Source: Pseudooceanicola sediminis
Lineage (GTDB): Bacteria; Pseudomonadota; Alphaproteobacteria; Rhodobacterales; Rhodobacteraceae
Assembly: GCF_003575965.1 (NCBI RefSeq)
Contig: NZ_QWJJ01000011.1
Coordinates: 62,001 to 126,000 of the forward strand
Direction of reading: 5' to 3'
Length of the DNA: 64,000 nt
Within the stretch, counting starts at the first letter, position 1; each line of letters starts with the position of its first letter. This document shows, piece by piece, positions 25,208-34,687 of this stretch. The translations under genes and the position numbers were made by a program. Below the pieces are notes generated by a model, which saw only the letters and a program-made list of their open reading frames with translations, was not told the origin of the DNA and did not search any database.

Positions 25208-26428
25208 GTGGCAGATTTTCATCAGAACGGCAATATCGCGACCATCCACAACCTGCGCACCCGCTCGTCCGAGGATATGGCGCGTGAACTGGCCAGCTTT
25301 GCCACCTCGCGCAAGATCAGCCTCGTCCTGCCCTCGCTCTACTCCGAGCTTGAGGGCGACGCGCTGCCCAATATCCTGTCGGAACTGGCAGAGGTCCCCT
25401 ATCTGCACCGCATCGTCATCGGCCTGGACCGCGCGGACGAGGCGCAGTATCGCCATGCGCGCCAGTTCTTTTCCGTCCTGCCCCAGAACCATGTCGTGAT
25501 CTGGAACGACAGTCCGCGGATGACCGCGATCCAGAAGCGGCTCGAAGATCTCGGCCTCGGCCCGATCGAACCCGGCAAGGGCAAGAACGTCTGGGGCTGC
25601 CTCGGCTTTCTCATCGCCTGCGCGGACAGTTCGGTGGTCGCCATCCACGACTGCGATATCGTGACCTACGAAAAGGACATGTTGCACCGCATGGTCTATC
25701 CGGTGGCCAACCCGAACTTTTCCTACCAGCTGTCAAAGGGCTATTATGCCCGCGTCGGCAACAGCAAGATCAACGGGCGCGTCAGCCGGATGCTGGTCTC
25801 TCCCCTGTTGATATCGCTGAAAAAGACCATCGGCGACCGCGACTACCTCGATTACCTGCGCGCCTTCCGCTATCCGCTGTCGGGCGAGATGGCGATGCGC
25901 ACCGGCATCCTGCCCGACCTGCGCATCCCCTCCGACTGGGGCCTGGAAATCGGAGTCCTGTCAGAGGCATGGCGCAACCTCGCCCCGAAATCGGTCTGCC
26001 AGGTCGAAATTGCCGACAATTACGACCACAAGCACCAGGACCTGAGCGTCGAGGACAAGACGCAGGGCCTCAGCCGGATGTCGATCGACATCTGCAAGGC
26101 GCTGTATCGCAAGCTGGCCGCGGATGGCACCGTCTTCAACGAGGAAATCTTTCGCACCCTGAAAGCCACCTATTACCGCTCGGCGCTCGACCTTCTCGAC
26201 AGTTATTACGACGACGCAAAGGCCAACGGCCTTTATGTCGACCGCCACCAGGAGGAAAACTCGGTCGAGCTGTTTGCCGAAAACATCATCGAAGCGGGCC
26301 AGATGTTCCTCGACAAACCCTCGGCCACCCCCTTCATACCGACGTGGAACCGTGTCCATTCGGCGGACCCGGACCTGATGGCCGACATGGTAAAGGCCGT
26401 GGCCGAAGACCTGAAGGAATTCGTCTAG
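25208..26428 (+). CDS. gpgS: Glucosyl-3-phosphoglycerate synthase-like glycosyltransferase
   Basis: This is a 406-residue GT-A glycosyltransferase (GT81-like) predicted to join an NDP-glucose to 3-phosphoglycerate. Features are an N-terminal nucleotide-binding half (ISLVLPSLYSELEGDALPNI, then RIVIGLDRADEAQYRHAR), the metal-binding D-C-D in VVAIHDCDIV, and the family's acceptor region (FRYPLSGEMAMR, then PSDWGLEIGVL). The frame opens earlier, but GTG 25208 has AGGA 7 bp upstream and gives the N-terminus MADFHQNG, so I use it. With the phosphatase upstream it completes the two-step glucosylglycerate pathway. The sugar could also be mannose. Confidence 0.85.
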   Translation: MADFHQNGNIATIHNLRTRSSEDMARELASFATSRKISLVLPSLYSELEGDALPNILSELAEVPYLHRIVIGLDRADEAQYRHARQFFSVLPQNHVVIWNDSPRMTAIQKRLEDLGLGPIEPGKGKNVWGCLGFLIACADSSVVAIHDCDIVTYEKDMLHRMVYPVANPNFSYQLSKGYYARVGNSKINGRVSRMLVSPLLISLKKTIGDRDYLDYLRAFRYPLSGEMAMRTGILPDLRIPSDWGLEIGVLSEAWRNLAPKSVCQVEIADNYDHKHQDLSVEDKTQGLSRMSIDICKALYRKLAADGTVFNEEIFRTLKATYYRSALDLLDSYYDDAKANGLYVDRHQEENSVELFAENIIEAGQMFLDKPSATPFIPTWNRVHSADPDLMADMVKAVAEDLKEFV

Positions 26429-26490
26429 GCCCCGGCCCCGGAAACGCCGGCCAGACCGTCTGGGCGGCGATGTCCAAAGGCTGTCAGGGC

Positions 26491-26528
26491 GATACCGGCG
26501 GCGGGGGTTCCGCCCCGCCGCCGGTATC
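26491..26528. terminator. Bidirectional hairpin between convergent genes
   Basis: A perfect 16-bp stem (GATACCGGCGGCGGGG and its complement) with a 6-nt loop GTTCCG sits between the convergent gpgS and GH13_18 genes. It has no clear T-tract on either side, but its stability and position fit a shared transcription end. Confidence 0.65.
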
Positions 26529-26552
26529 GACACACAGACCCGGCCCTTTGCC

Positions 26553-28301
26553 TCAGCCTCGGTTCGTGATCCAGCGGCATTGGTAGGGCGCGAACGGAAT
26601 CAGATCATCCTCGGGAGAGATCGCCTCGCCGCTCAGCAGATCGACCCAGTCCTCCCCTTCGATCAGATTGATCGATAGCGGGTCGATCTCGACCGCTTGA
26701 TCCGAAACATTGTGCAGCGCGAAAATGGACTGGTCGCGGTCAAGGCTCTGCCGCCACACGCCAAAGATGCGCTCGTCCAGTTGCAGCGTAAATTGCGTCG
26801 CGTTGGGGTGAAACCCGCGCTGGCGACGGCGGATACCGATGCGGCGACGCATCTCCGACAGAACGATATGCTGCGGGCTCTCGGGGTCTTCCAGCAGCCC
26901 TTGCAGGCGGTCGTATTCCCAGCGATGCCGGTTGATCGCCCTGTTGTGGCCCGACTTCTCGACGCCCTCCGTATCGTTCGGGCTGGCCAGCAGCGAATGG
27001 ATATAGAAGGCCGGAATGCCCTCCAGCGCCATGACCAGGGTCTGTGATGCCAGAAAGCGGGCGATCTGGTGCGCATCCGGTCCGGCAAAGGTGCCCTTCA
27101 TCGCCTCGAACCAGGTGATGTTCAATTCATAGGGCGCCTCTCCCCCACCTGGCAGAGCGCGCATCGACACCCGCCCCCCGAAACTTCGCACGGACTCGAT
27201 CACCGCCTGGGTATCGTCCGCCGACAGGATACCTTCGGCGGGACGCATCCCGATCCCGTCGTGCGACGCGGTAAAGTTCAGATAGGCGCACCCCAGCTGC
27301 GCCGGCGGCATCGACCCCTGCCAGCGGATCAGGTTCTTGGCGGTCCCGGCCATCATCGCGTGCAGCACCAGCGGCGGCAGCGAAAAATTGTATACGGCGT
27401 GGGCTTCGTTCCGGTTGCCGAAATAACTCAGGTTTTCCTGGTTGGGCACGTTGGTTTCCGTCAGCAGGATCACGGGTTCCGACGCGAAATCCGCAAACAG
27501 CCGCATCATGCGCACAATCGCATGGGTCTGTGGCAGGTGGATCGACTTGGTGCCCGCTTCCTTCCAGATAAAGGCCACGGCATCCAGCCGCACGATCCGC
27601 ACCCCGTTGTCGATGTGCAGCCGCATGACGCGAAAGAATTCCATCAGCACTTCGGGATTACGGAAATCAAGATCGACCTGATCATGGCTGAAGGTGCACC
27701 AGACATGGCGCACCCCGCGCGACGTATTCACCTCGCGCAACAGGGGGTGCGTCCGGGGGCGGACCACCATCGACAGATCCTCGTCGGGCGACGCCTCGAA
27801 AAAGAACTTGTCATAGGGCTCGTGCCCTTGCCGATAGGCATTGAACCACGCCGAGGAACTGGAAACGTGGTTCAGGACCAGGTCGGACATCAGCAGGAAT
27901 TCCGACCCGATACGCTGAATATCCGACCAGTCCCCCAGGATCGGGTTCACCGCGCGATAGTCGGTCACCGCAAACCCATCATCCGAAGTATAGGGGAAGA
28001 AGGGCAGGATATGGACGCCGTTGACCACGCCGCTCAGTTGGTTCTGCAAAAAATCGCGAAGCAAATCCAAGGGCTTGTGCACCCCGTCGATGATCGAATT
28101 CCCGTAGGTGATGACCAGTGCATCGCGCTCGGACCACTGTCGGTTGCCGGGCACCCTGCCCCGCTTGCGTGGCATGGAACCTTCGGGCCAGAAGGCTTTC
28201 GTCAATCCGGTTGCTACGGCGCCAACATCCTGCTCGGGATAGATCTGCCTGACCAGCGCCTCAAGTCTGTGCCGAAAGGTCGAGGAATACTCGGATGTCA
28301 T
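26553..28301 (-). CDS. GH13_18 sugar phosphorylase, probable glucosylglycerate phosphorylase
   Basis: This is a 582-residue alpha-amylase-superfamily enzyme of the sucrose phosphorylase-like group. The barrel motifs are DLVLNHVSSSSAWF (region I), RIVRLDAVAFIWKE with the nucleophile Asp (region II), LTETNVPNQ with the acid/base Glu (region III), and TASHDGIG (region IV). It has no signal peptide. Relatives such as E. coli YcjM cleave glucosylglycerate with phosphate to alpha-glucose 1-phosphate and glycerate. The convergent gpgP-gpgS pair supports that substrate, but glucosylglycerol or sucrose cannot be excluded. The start at 28301 (GGAGAA upstream) is preferred to the longer frame. Confidence 0.85.
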   Translation of the reverse strand: MTSEYSSTFRHRLEALVRQIYPEQDVGAVATGLTKAFWPEGSMPRKRGRVPGNRQWSERDALVITYGNSIIDGVHKPLDLLRDFLQNQLSGVVNGVHILPFFPYTSDDGFAVTDYRAVNPILGDWSDIQRIGSEFLLMSDLVLNHVSSSSAWFNAYRQGHEPYDKFFFEASPDEDLSMVVRPRTHPLLREVNTSRGVRHVWCTFSHDQVDLDFRNPEVLMEFFRVMRLHIDNGVRIVRLDAVAFIWKEAGTKSIHLPQTHAIVRMMRLFADFASEPVILLTETNVPNQENLSYFGNRNEAHAVYNFSLPPLVLHAMMAGTAKNLIRWQGSMPPAQLGCAYLNFTASHDGIGMRPAEGILSADDTQAVIESVRSFGGRVSMRALPGGGEAPYELNITWFEAMKGTFAGPDAHQIARFLASQTLVMALEGIPAFYIHSLLASPNDTEGVEKSGHNRAINRHRWEYDRLQGLLEDPESPQHIVLSEMRRRIGIRRRQRGFHPNATQFTLQLDERIFGVWRQSLDRDQSIFALHNVSDQAVEIDPLSINLIEGEDWVDLLSGEAISPEDDLIPFAPYQCRWITNRG

Positions 28302-28723
28302 CAGGAATTTCTCCGCTATAATACTTTCTGACTTCCCAGAATAACATCCGAGTTTCAAGCGGATCGTCCAAATGGGTCGCCGCCCGGACGAAGTTCGCGG
28401 CGGAAAGGCGGCTCAGCGGGCATTCAGCATCCCCGGCGCTTTTCCAGCTGCCCCGTGGCGCGCCATCCGCCTGCGCCTTGACACCCTTTGGCTGTGTCCA
28501 CGCCGCGTCGGGCCGCCGTGACTGCCGGTTGCGCGCCGCCGTCAACTCGCCGCCCAGCCACCGTCACACTACCGTCATCCTGCGCTGCAACAATAACATC
28601 AAACGCACGGCGATCACGTGATCGCCCGGGCCGAAAGCACACAAAGTTTACCAAAACATTGACACGATGTGCCTTAGGTCACAAGCTGACGCGCATTAAC
28701 ATCACTTTATTTTGGACAAGATT
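28302..28723. promoter_or_regulatory. Divergent promoter region, GH13_18 / autotransporter
   Basis: This 420-bp gap lies between two divergent starts. On the plus strand TTGACA at 28659-28664 is a consensus -35 about 60 bp before the autotransporter start, followed by a poor -10. On the minus strand TATTAT at 28323-28318 lies just upstream of the GH13_18 gene. No coding frame is recognisable. Confidence 0.4.
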
Positions 28724-31700
28724 ATGCCAACCGAAGCTGCCATCTCGGCCCTCGCAGGTTGCAATCCTGTTCGTGCGTCACGCGCCCTGTCATGCAGGGC
28801 ACGTCTGTGCTGTAGCGTTGCCGCGATCATCGCGGCCCTGCCGGTCACGACGCCCCGGCCCGTGCAGGCGGAAACGATCACGACGGATCTCACCGCGAAC
28901 CTGAACGTGGCCGGTGGCGAAGAGGTCACCATCGCCGAAACGATCAGCGGCAATGCGCATACGATCACCACCGAGGCCGATACCGGCAGCGGCGTCGGCG
29001 CGCTGACCCTCGACGACAATGTCGGCGTCACCCAGGTTGGCGTCTTTACCAACAACGGCGCCACGACATTCGGTTCAGGCGCCAGCATGATCTCAAGCAA
29101 CGTCATCAACAACCAGTGGCTGACCCTGGGCGACAACGCGGTATTGTACGTCAAAAAACAGCTTTCGTGGCAATCTGCGGCGATCAAGAACAACTACAAT
29201 ATTTACATGGGCAACGGCGCCACGCTCCAGGCCGATGGTTTCATATACAACGAGGAAGGCGCGACCATTGAAACCCACGGCAACGCTGTTTTCAACGCGA
29301 TCGCGAATGATGCCTGGGCGGCGACCTTCATCAACAAGGGCAAGATCTGGACGGACCCCGGCTATTTCACCATCACGATTGGCACCGAGACCCCCTCCTA
29401 CGAACTCAATTATTTCGAAAACCACAGCACCGGCACCGTCGACCTCAGGGCGGGCGTCGTCATGCAGGGCGAAAACACGGTTTTCAAGAACGCCGGGAAA
29501 ATCTTCATTTTCGAGGACGCCGCGCTCTCGACAAAGACATTTGAAAACCAGTCGGGCGGCTACGTTCTGCTCGATGTCGGCGGCACGCTCTACTCCTCGG
29601 TCCAGAACAAGGCCGGCGCCGAGATCGACATCAACAACGGCACGCTGTCGGGCAAATTGGTAAACGCGGGCACGGTCACGAACACCGGCAATCTCGATGA
29701 CGTCGAAAACACCGGCGGCACCATCGACAACCAGAACATCATCAACGGCGATCTGGTCATCTCGGGCGGTGTCGTCACCAACAGCGGCACCGTAGAAGGC
29801 CAGACCACTCTTTCCGGTGGCAAGCTGGAAACCTCGGGCCAGGTGCAGGACGTGACCTTCACCAGGAATTCCGAACTTGAGGTCACCTCGGGTGCGGTCG
29901 GCAATGTCACGATCGACGGCTCGCTGTCCCCGAACACCGGCGGCACGCTGACCATGACCGGCGGCAGCATCCAGGATCTCGACGTCACCGGCGACTACGG
30001 CAAGGCGATCCTCAGCGCCGGCCAGGTCGACGGTGACACCACGATCGGCTTCGGTGCCACGGTCGAGGCGGCAGGCGCCGCATTCAACGGCGCGGTCACC
30101 GTGGCCGAGGCCGTCGTCAAACCGAACGAACCCGACGGCCCCGGCACCTTTGTGCTCAGCGCCGATACAACGGTCACCGGCAAGTTCATCAACAATGGCA
30201 AGGTCATGTCGACCGGCACCGGGCCAGTCACCCTGACAATCGCGTCGGGCTACGATTTCGTCAACTACGGCACGCTGGACGGGGATTCCGAAAACGGCAC
30301 CGCCGACATGACCATCACCGCCGACAACATCTACATCAGCCCCGAATCCATCGTGACGGGGAACGTGTTTCTGAACGGCACGGTCGACAACGGCGGCGTG
30401 CAGGACATCACCAATGATCTCAGCAATGACCTCGTGGTGCTGGCGGGGGGTATTTCGGCGGTCAAGGCCGACATCAGCGGCAATGGTCACAATGTCACGA
30501 CCAACGCCGCAGGTGGCATCTCCGACCAACCCGGCGTGCTGCGCGTCAACGGCGTGACCTTCGACGACATCGCCACCCTGCACAACAAGGGCGAAACCTA
30601 TATCCGGCCCGATGCCACCCTCAGCGCCCAGGTGATCGACAACTCCGGTCTGATCTCACTGGATGAAGGCGCCTCGCTCATCGGCACCGGCAACACCATG
30701 ACCAACGAAGGCGCCATCGTGGCCGAGGGGTCGGCCCTGATTGCCGACGCGGGCGCGATCAACAACAGCGGCACCCTGACCTTCAAGAATGGCGGCACGC
30801 TCAACCCCAACAGCGACAATTCCGGGGGTGAGGCGTTCAACAACTCCGGCACGCTCAGCATCGGGGGCAACCAGCTGGTGGTCTTCGGTGATGGCACCGC
30901 CGACGTGATCAACAACCTAGCAGAGGGCGAAATCGTCATCGAGACCGGCGTGGACTACAGCAACACCCACTCCGCGCTCAGCGGCCAGGGCACGACCCTG
31001 AACAACGCCGGCAAGGTGTCGACCAACGTGCAAACCAGCCTTGATCTGGCCGCGATCAACAACCTCGCAGGCGGCGTGCTGTGGTTTGGCGAAAATGCCA
31101 GTAGCGACGAGCGCCGGGATGTCACGACCGTCACCGTCACCAACGGGATCGTCAACGCGGCCGGTGCTACCCTGACATCCGTTTATGCGGACCTGACCGC
31201 CGACGTGGAAAACCATGGCACGCTGAACGCGAACTTTACCGGCAACCTGGTATCCGACGGCGACATCATCAGCGCCACTGTGCTGGGCGACACGCAGATC
31301 ACCGGCGGCACCGCGCAAGAGCTGCTGACCTTCGGCGACCTGACAGTCGAAAATGCCGTGATCGAGGGGCGCGTCATCAACCACGGCGCTTCGCTTGACG
31401 CGTCAACCACCACGAACAACGGCGGCACGATCATCGTCACCGCCGGGTCTCTCAGCAATATCGTCAACAATTCCGGTCGTTTCGACATCACCGGCAACAC
31501 CGTCGAAACACATAGCGTCCATGAAAACCTCAGCTTTGAAAACCATGGCACGGCATCCAATGCCAGCACCCGGCTGGGAAAGGTCAGCGTCACCAATACC
31601 GGCACGTTTTCCAACAGCGGCACCCTGAAATCTTTTACCGGCAACAGCGGCACCTTCGAAAATTCCGGCACGGTCGAAAACGTCGTCATCAATGACGGAT

Positions 31701-33910
31701 CGGCCACCAATACCGGGTCCATCAGCACCTTCCGCCAATATGCGGGCGTGTCGCTCAGCAGCGGCTCGATCGACTCCTACGGCTTGTTCGGAACGGCCTC
31801 CGGCACGATTTCCGGCACCGTCCGCGAAGGGATCGGCGCACAGGATTCCGCCGCGCTGCTGATCAACGGCAACCTGACCCTCGGGCAGTTTTCCAACAGG
31901 CCCTCAACCATAACCAACAATAGCGTCGCGCCATTTCGCATCACGGCAGGCGTCACCAGCCTGTATCGCGGCGGCACCGTCACCAACTTCGGTGACATGC
32001 GCATCTCAGATGCCAGCCTGATCGCGTATGGCACCAACGAATTCCTCAACAAACCCGCCGCCAGCCTCAGCCTGACCAACGCCAGGCTCGATTCCCAGAC
32101 CTTCTGGAACGCCGACGGTGCCAGCGCGACCTTTACCGACAGCGCCTTCAACGGCTGGTTCAGCAACAACGGCACGCTGTCCCTGTTCGGCACCAACACC
32201 TGGACCGGCGATCTGGTCAGCCCCGCAGCACCCGCGGCGACAGCCGTCGTGACGATGCAGAACGGCGTGACCACCGACCACCTCAGCGTGTCGGGCAACC
32301 TGCAACTGGGGCGGCGGCTTGAGCTGGACGTGGACCTGTCCGACAGCACCGGCAAGGTCGATACCATCTCCGTTTCGGGGGCTGTCACCAAGACGGAACA
32401 GGACCTGACATTCGCCTTCAACAACGTCGGCCCCACGGGCACCTTCGTTGCCTTTGACAGCAATGTCGACGTGCTGACCTACGGCAGTTTCGATGTCGCG
32501 GATTATGCCGTGACCGGCCTGCCCACCACCGGTGCCGTCCAGTACAAGCTGGTCAACAATACCTCCGCCAACGCGCTGCAACTGCAGAACGCCACCAACC
32601 CCGGAACCGGCGGCGTGGTCGGTGGCGTCGGCGCGGTCGGTGGCATCAACAACCCCGGCAACCAGCCCGGCACGCCCACGATCCTGCCCGGCGGCAGCGT
32701 CTCGCAGGTGCTGAACTCGGTGCCGCGCCAGTTCACACCCGCCGCCCTGCCCGGCGGCGGTACCTTTGCCCGCACCCCGACGGGTGGCGCGCCCTCGGCC
32801 GGGCTTTCGGGCGGACTTTCGGGCGGTGTGTCCGGTGGTGGGTCTGGCGGACTGTCGGGCGGGGACAACAGCGGCACGCTCAACTTCCTGCCCGGCGAAC
32901 CCGTGCTGCCGCCCCAGACCCAGACCAACACCTGGGCCCGCGTCAACGGGGGCCGCGCCACGATGACCAGCGAAACCACGACCAGCCTCGGCACCACCTC
33001 CAGCGATGTCGACGTGCGCTACCAGGGCGTGGACACCGGCTTCGACATCAGCGGCGGCGAAAGCCCCCTTCTGGGCGATTGGTCCTTCAGCCTGGGTGCC
33101 TCCCTCGGCACCACGACCGGCAATGTCAGCCAACCCGTCTTCAACCTCGATGGCGCCACCGGCAATGTCATCCCCGGCTCGATCAGCAGCTACAACCGCC
33201 AGGATTTCACCCAGGTGCAGGGCGGCGTCACCTTCGGCCTGACACGCGGCGATGTCTTTGCCGACCTCCGACTGGGCTATGCCAGCACCCGGTCCGACCT
33301 CAAGAACCTCGCGACGGATCCGACCAGCGGTCTCGGCATCGCCGACCAGACCTATACCACCCAGGGGCCCACCTTCAGCGGCAAGATCGGCAAGACCTTC
33401 CTGCTCGACGAAGTACGCGAGATTTCCCTGACTCCGTCACTGGGCTTCTTCTTCTCGAACCAGTCCGCGGACGACCTGACCTACGACAACGGCACGCCGA
33501 ACGACACCAGCGATGATGGCCTGCTCCAGATCGACGACGTGCAGACTCGGCTCGCTCACCTCGGCGTGACGCTGGCCAAGGAAACGATGCTGCAAACCGG
33601 CACCGCGGCAATCCAGTATTTCGGCACGATCACCGGCTACAAGGATTTCGGCAGGGACACCACGTCGCACTACTTCCAGAAAACCGATGGCGCCGGAAAT
33701 CCGGATCCCTCCGTTGCGCCACTCGAAAGCCGCAGCAGCGCCTCCGGCGCGTACGGAGAGCTGAGCCTGGGCCTGACCTATATCCAGACCTTCGACACGG
33801 GCCTGGCCAGCCCCGTGAAAAAGCTTGAGGCGACACTGCGCGCCGACAGCCAGATCGCGGGGTCTGTCGATGGCTGGGGCCTCACGGCGCAGATCCGCTA
33901 CAGCTTCTGA
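28724..33910 (+). CDS. Large type V autotransporter (beta-helical passenger, C-terminal barrel)
   Basis: This is a 1728-residue surface protein. A long N-terminal extension precedes a hydrophobic core (SVAAIIAALPVTTPRPVQA) with probable cleavage before ETITTD. The passenger, roughly residues 55-1330, is a degenerate repeat rich in N-N-G/S-G-T and 'F-x-N-x-G-T' steps, typical of a right-handed beta-helix. A Gly/Ser-rich linker (repeated LSGG/VSGG) near 1365-1385 leads into an autotransporter barrel of about 300 residues that ends IRYSF with the terminal Phe of outer-membrane proteins. Only the signal region contains cysteine. ATG 28724 is chosen over an upstream TTG. It could be an adhesin; no protease triad was seen. 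Confidence 0.85.
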   Translation: MPTEAAISALAGCNPVRASRALSCRARLCCSVAAIIAALPVTTPRPVQAETITTDLTANLNVAGGEEVTIAETISGNAHTITTEADTGSGVGALTLDDNVGVTQVGVFTNNGATTFGSGASMISSNVINNQWLTLGDNAVLYVKKQLSWQSAAIKNNYNIYMGNGATLQADGFIYNEEGATIETHGNAVFNAIANDAWAATFINKGKIWTDPGYFTITIGTETPSYELNYFENHSTGTVDLRAGVVMQGENTVFKNAGKIFIFEDAALSTKTFENQSGGYVLLDVGGTLYSSVQNKAGAEIDINNGTLSGKLVNAGTVTNTGNLDDVENTGGTIDNQNIINGDLVISGGVVTNSGTVEGQTTLSGGKLETSGQVQDVTFTRNSELEVTSGAVGNVTIDGSLSPNTGGTLTMTGGSIQDLDVTGDYGKAILSAGQVDGDTTIGFGATVEAAGAAFNGAVTVAEAVVKPNEPDGPGTFVLSADTTVTGKFINNGKVMSTGTGPVTLTIASGYDFVNYGTLDGDSENGTADMTITADNIYISPESIVTGNVFLNGTVDNGGVQDITNDLSNDLVVLAGGISAVKADISGNGHNVTTNAAGGISDQPGVLRVNGVTFDDIATLHNKGETYIRPDATLSAQVIDNSGLISLDEGASLIGTGNTMTNEGAIVAEGSALIADAGAINNSGTLTFKNGGTLNPNSDNSGGEAFNNSGTLSIGGNQLVVFGDGTADVINNLAEGEIVIETGVDYSNTHSALSGQGTTLNNAGKVSTNVQTSLDLAAINNLAGGVLWFGENASSDERRDVTTVTVTNGIVNAAGATLTSVYADLTADVENHGTLNANFTGNLVSDGDIISATVLGDTQITGGTAQELLTFGDLTVENAVIEGRVINHGASLDASTTTNNGGTIIVTAGSLSNIVNNSGRFDITGNTVETHSVHENLSFENHGTASNASTRLGKVSVTNTGTFSNSGTLKSFTGNSGTFENSGTVENVVINDGSATNTGSISTFRQYAGVSLSSGSIDSYGLFGTASGTISGTVREGIGAQDSAALLINGNLTLGQFSNRPSTITNNSVAPFRITAGVTSLYRGGTVTNFGDMRISDASLIAYGTNEFLNKPAASLSLTNARLDSQTFWNADGASATFTDSAFNGWFSNNGTLSLFGTNTWTGDLVSPAAPAATAVVTMQNGVTTDHLSVSGNLQLGRRLELDVDLSDSTGKVDTISVSGAVTKTEQDLTFAFNNVGPTGTFVAFDSNVDVLTYGSFDVADYAVTGLPTTGAVQYKLVNNTSANALQLQNATNPGTGGVVGGVGAVGGINNPGNQPGTPTILPGGSVSQVLNSVPRQFTPAALPGGGTFARTPTGGAPSAGLSGGLSGGVSGGGSGGLSGGDNSGTLNFLPGEPVLPPQTQTNTWARVNGGRATMTSETTTSLGTTSSDVDVRYQGVDTGFDISGGESPLLGDWSFSLGASLGTTTGNVSQPVFNLDGATGNVIPGSISSYNRQDFTQVQGGVTFGLTRGDVFADLRLGYASTRSDLKNLATDPTSGLGIADQTYTTQGPTFSGKIGKTFLLDEVREISLTPSLGFFFSNQSADDLTYDNGTPNDTSDDGLLQIDDVQTRLAHLGVTLAKETMLQTGTAAIQYFGTITGYKDFGRDTTSHYFQKTDGAGNPDPSVAPLESRSSASGAYGELSLGLTYIQTFDTGLASPVKKLEATLRADSQIAGSVDGWGLTAQIRYSF

Positions 33911-34370
33911 CGCCTGCAACAGCCCGCACACCCACCCGGTCCCGACGCCGTGCGGGCCACACCGCTGTCCGCACCGCAGGGGCACCGTCAAGATACCGTC
34001 AAGATACCGACGTTCAAAATCGCCCTGTTTTCCGGCGTCCTGCGGCATCCGGACTGCCTGCCCCGCACTTATCGCAGACGCTCATCAGGCAACAAACAGG
34101 CGGTCCTCACGACCAAAGCACCGCCCAACATTTCCGGCTTCCGTTTCCCCGAATCCAGCATCGCAATTCCCGCCCGCACCGCGCGGGCAAACAATGCGCC
34201 ACGGCGGGCCCGGCCCTCCCGATCGGCTAAAATTCGCTGATCTGTCTTAAATTGCAATTCGTCCGAAATGATTCGTGTTATAGTTGCATTGTTCGCGCTC
34301 ATTATTAACGGGCGATGGCGAATTTTCCGCCTGCGAACACATTTCAAATACACATTTTTTGGAGGAACAG
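33911..34370. other. Leader region of the RiPP-like operon, with short tandem repeat
   Basis: No gene was recognised in these 460 bp. About 33985-34012 carries two and a half copies of a 12-bp tandem unit (GTCAAGATACCG). The last 130 bp are strikingly AT-rich compared with flanks and probably carry the promoter of the peptide gene, with TTATAG at about 34275-34280 a possible -10. A GGAGG at 34361-34365 serves the ATG at 34371. Confidence 0.4.
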
Positions 34371-34661
34371 ATGTCCACGAAAACGATTGCAAAGCTTCTG
34401 GGTTCGGATATGAAATTCACGGCCCAGTTCATGGTGCAGCCAAAGGAAACGCTGGCTGAATACGGCATCGAAAGCGAAAACCTCGACGATGGCGATGTTC
34501 GCGCGATGGAGGCCGTTGTGCGCCTGACGCAGGATTCCCTGCGCGCCAATGCCAAACTGCTCGGGGTCGACATAGCGACTGCGGCATGGGGCATCGGCGC
34601 AGGGTGCTGCAATTCCAAAAGCGTCATGATGCGCGACCTCGGGGCAACCAAACGCCTCTGA
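34371..34661 (+). CDS. Putative RiPP precursor peptide (NHLP-like leader, Gly-Cys-Cys core)
   Basis: This is a 96-residue peptide with GGAGG 5 bp before the ATG. Residues 10-35 (LGSDMKFTAQFMVQPKETL, then AEYGIE) resemble the nitrile-hydratase-like leader pattern in which a 'D-x-x-F...P-K-x-x-L-x-E-x-G-I' block precedes the core. The C-terminal part, GIGAGCCNSKSVMM at 74-87, contains the only two cysteines, C79 and C80, side by side. A radical SAM/SPASM gene starts 26 bp downstream. That order suggests a ribosomal peptide modified by the radical SAM enzyme, but the cleavage site, modified residue and bioactivity are unknown. The AT-rich leader DNA hints at transfer. I do not recognise the family. 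Confidence 0.6.
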   Translation: MSTKTIAKLLGSDMKFTAQFMVQPKETLAEYGIESENLDDGDVRAMEAVVRLTQDSLRANAKLLGVDIATAAWGIGAGCCNSKSVMMRDLGATKRL

Positions 34662-34687
34662 GGCGCTGCCTCAAACCGGAGCATTCC

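Noticed and set aside
32790-32880. Short Gly-rich repeats in the autotransporter as a CRISPR or VNTR array
   Set aside because: They encode the in-frame Gly/Ser linker before the barrel and lack uniform repeats and spacers.
29093-33133. Long minus-strand open frames under the autotransporter gene
   Set aside because: They are antisense shadows created by the repetitive high-GC3 coding strand; the plus-strand frame has a signal peptide, beta-helix steps and a barrel end.
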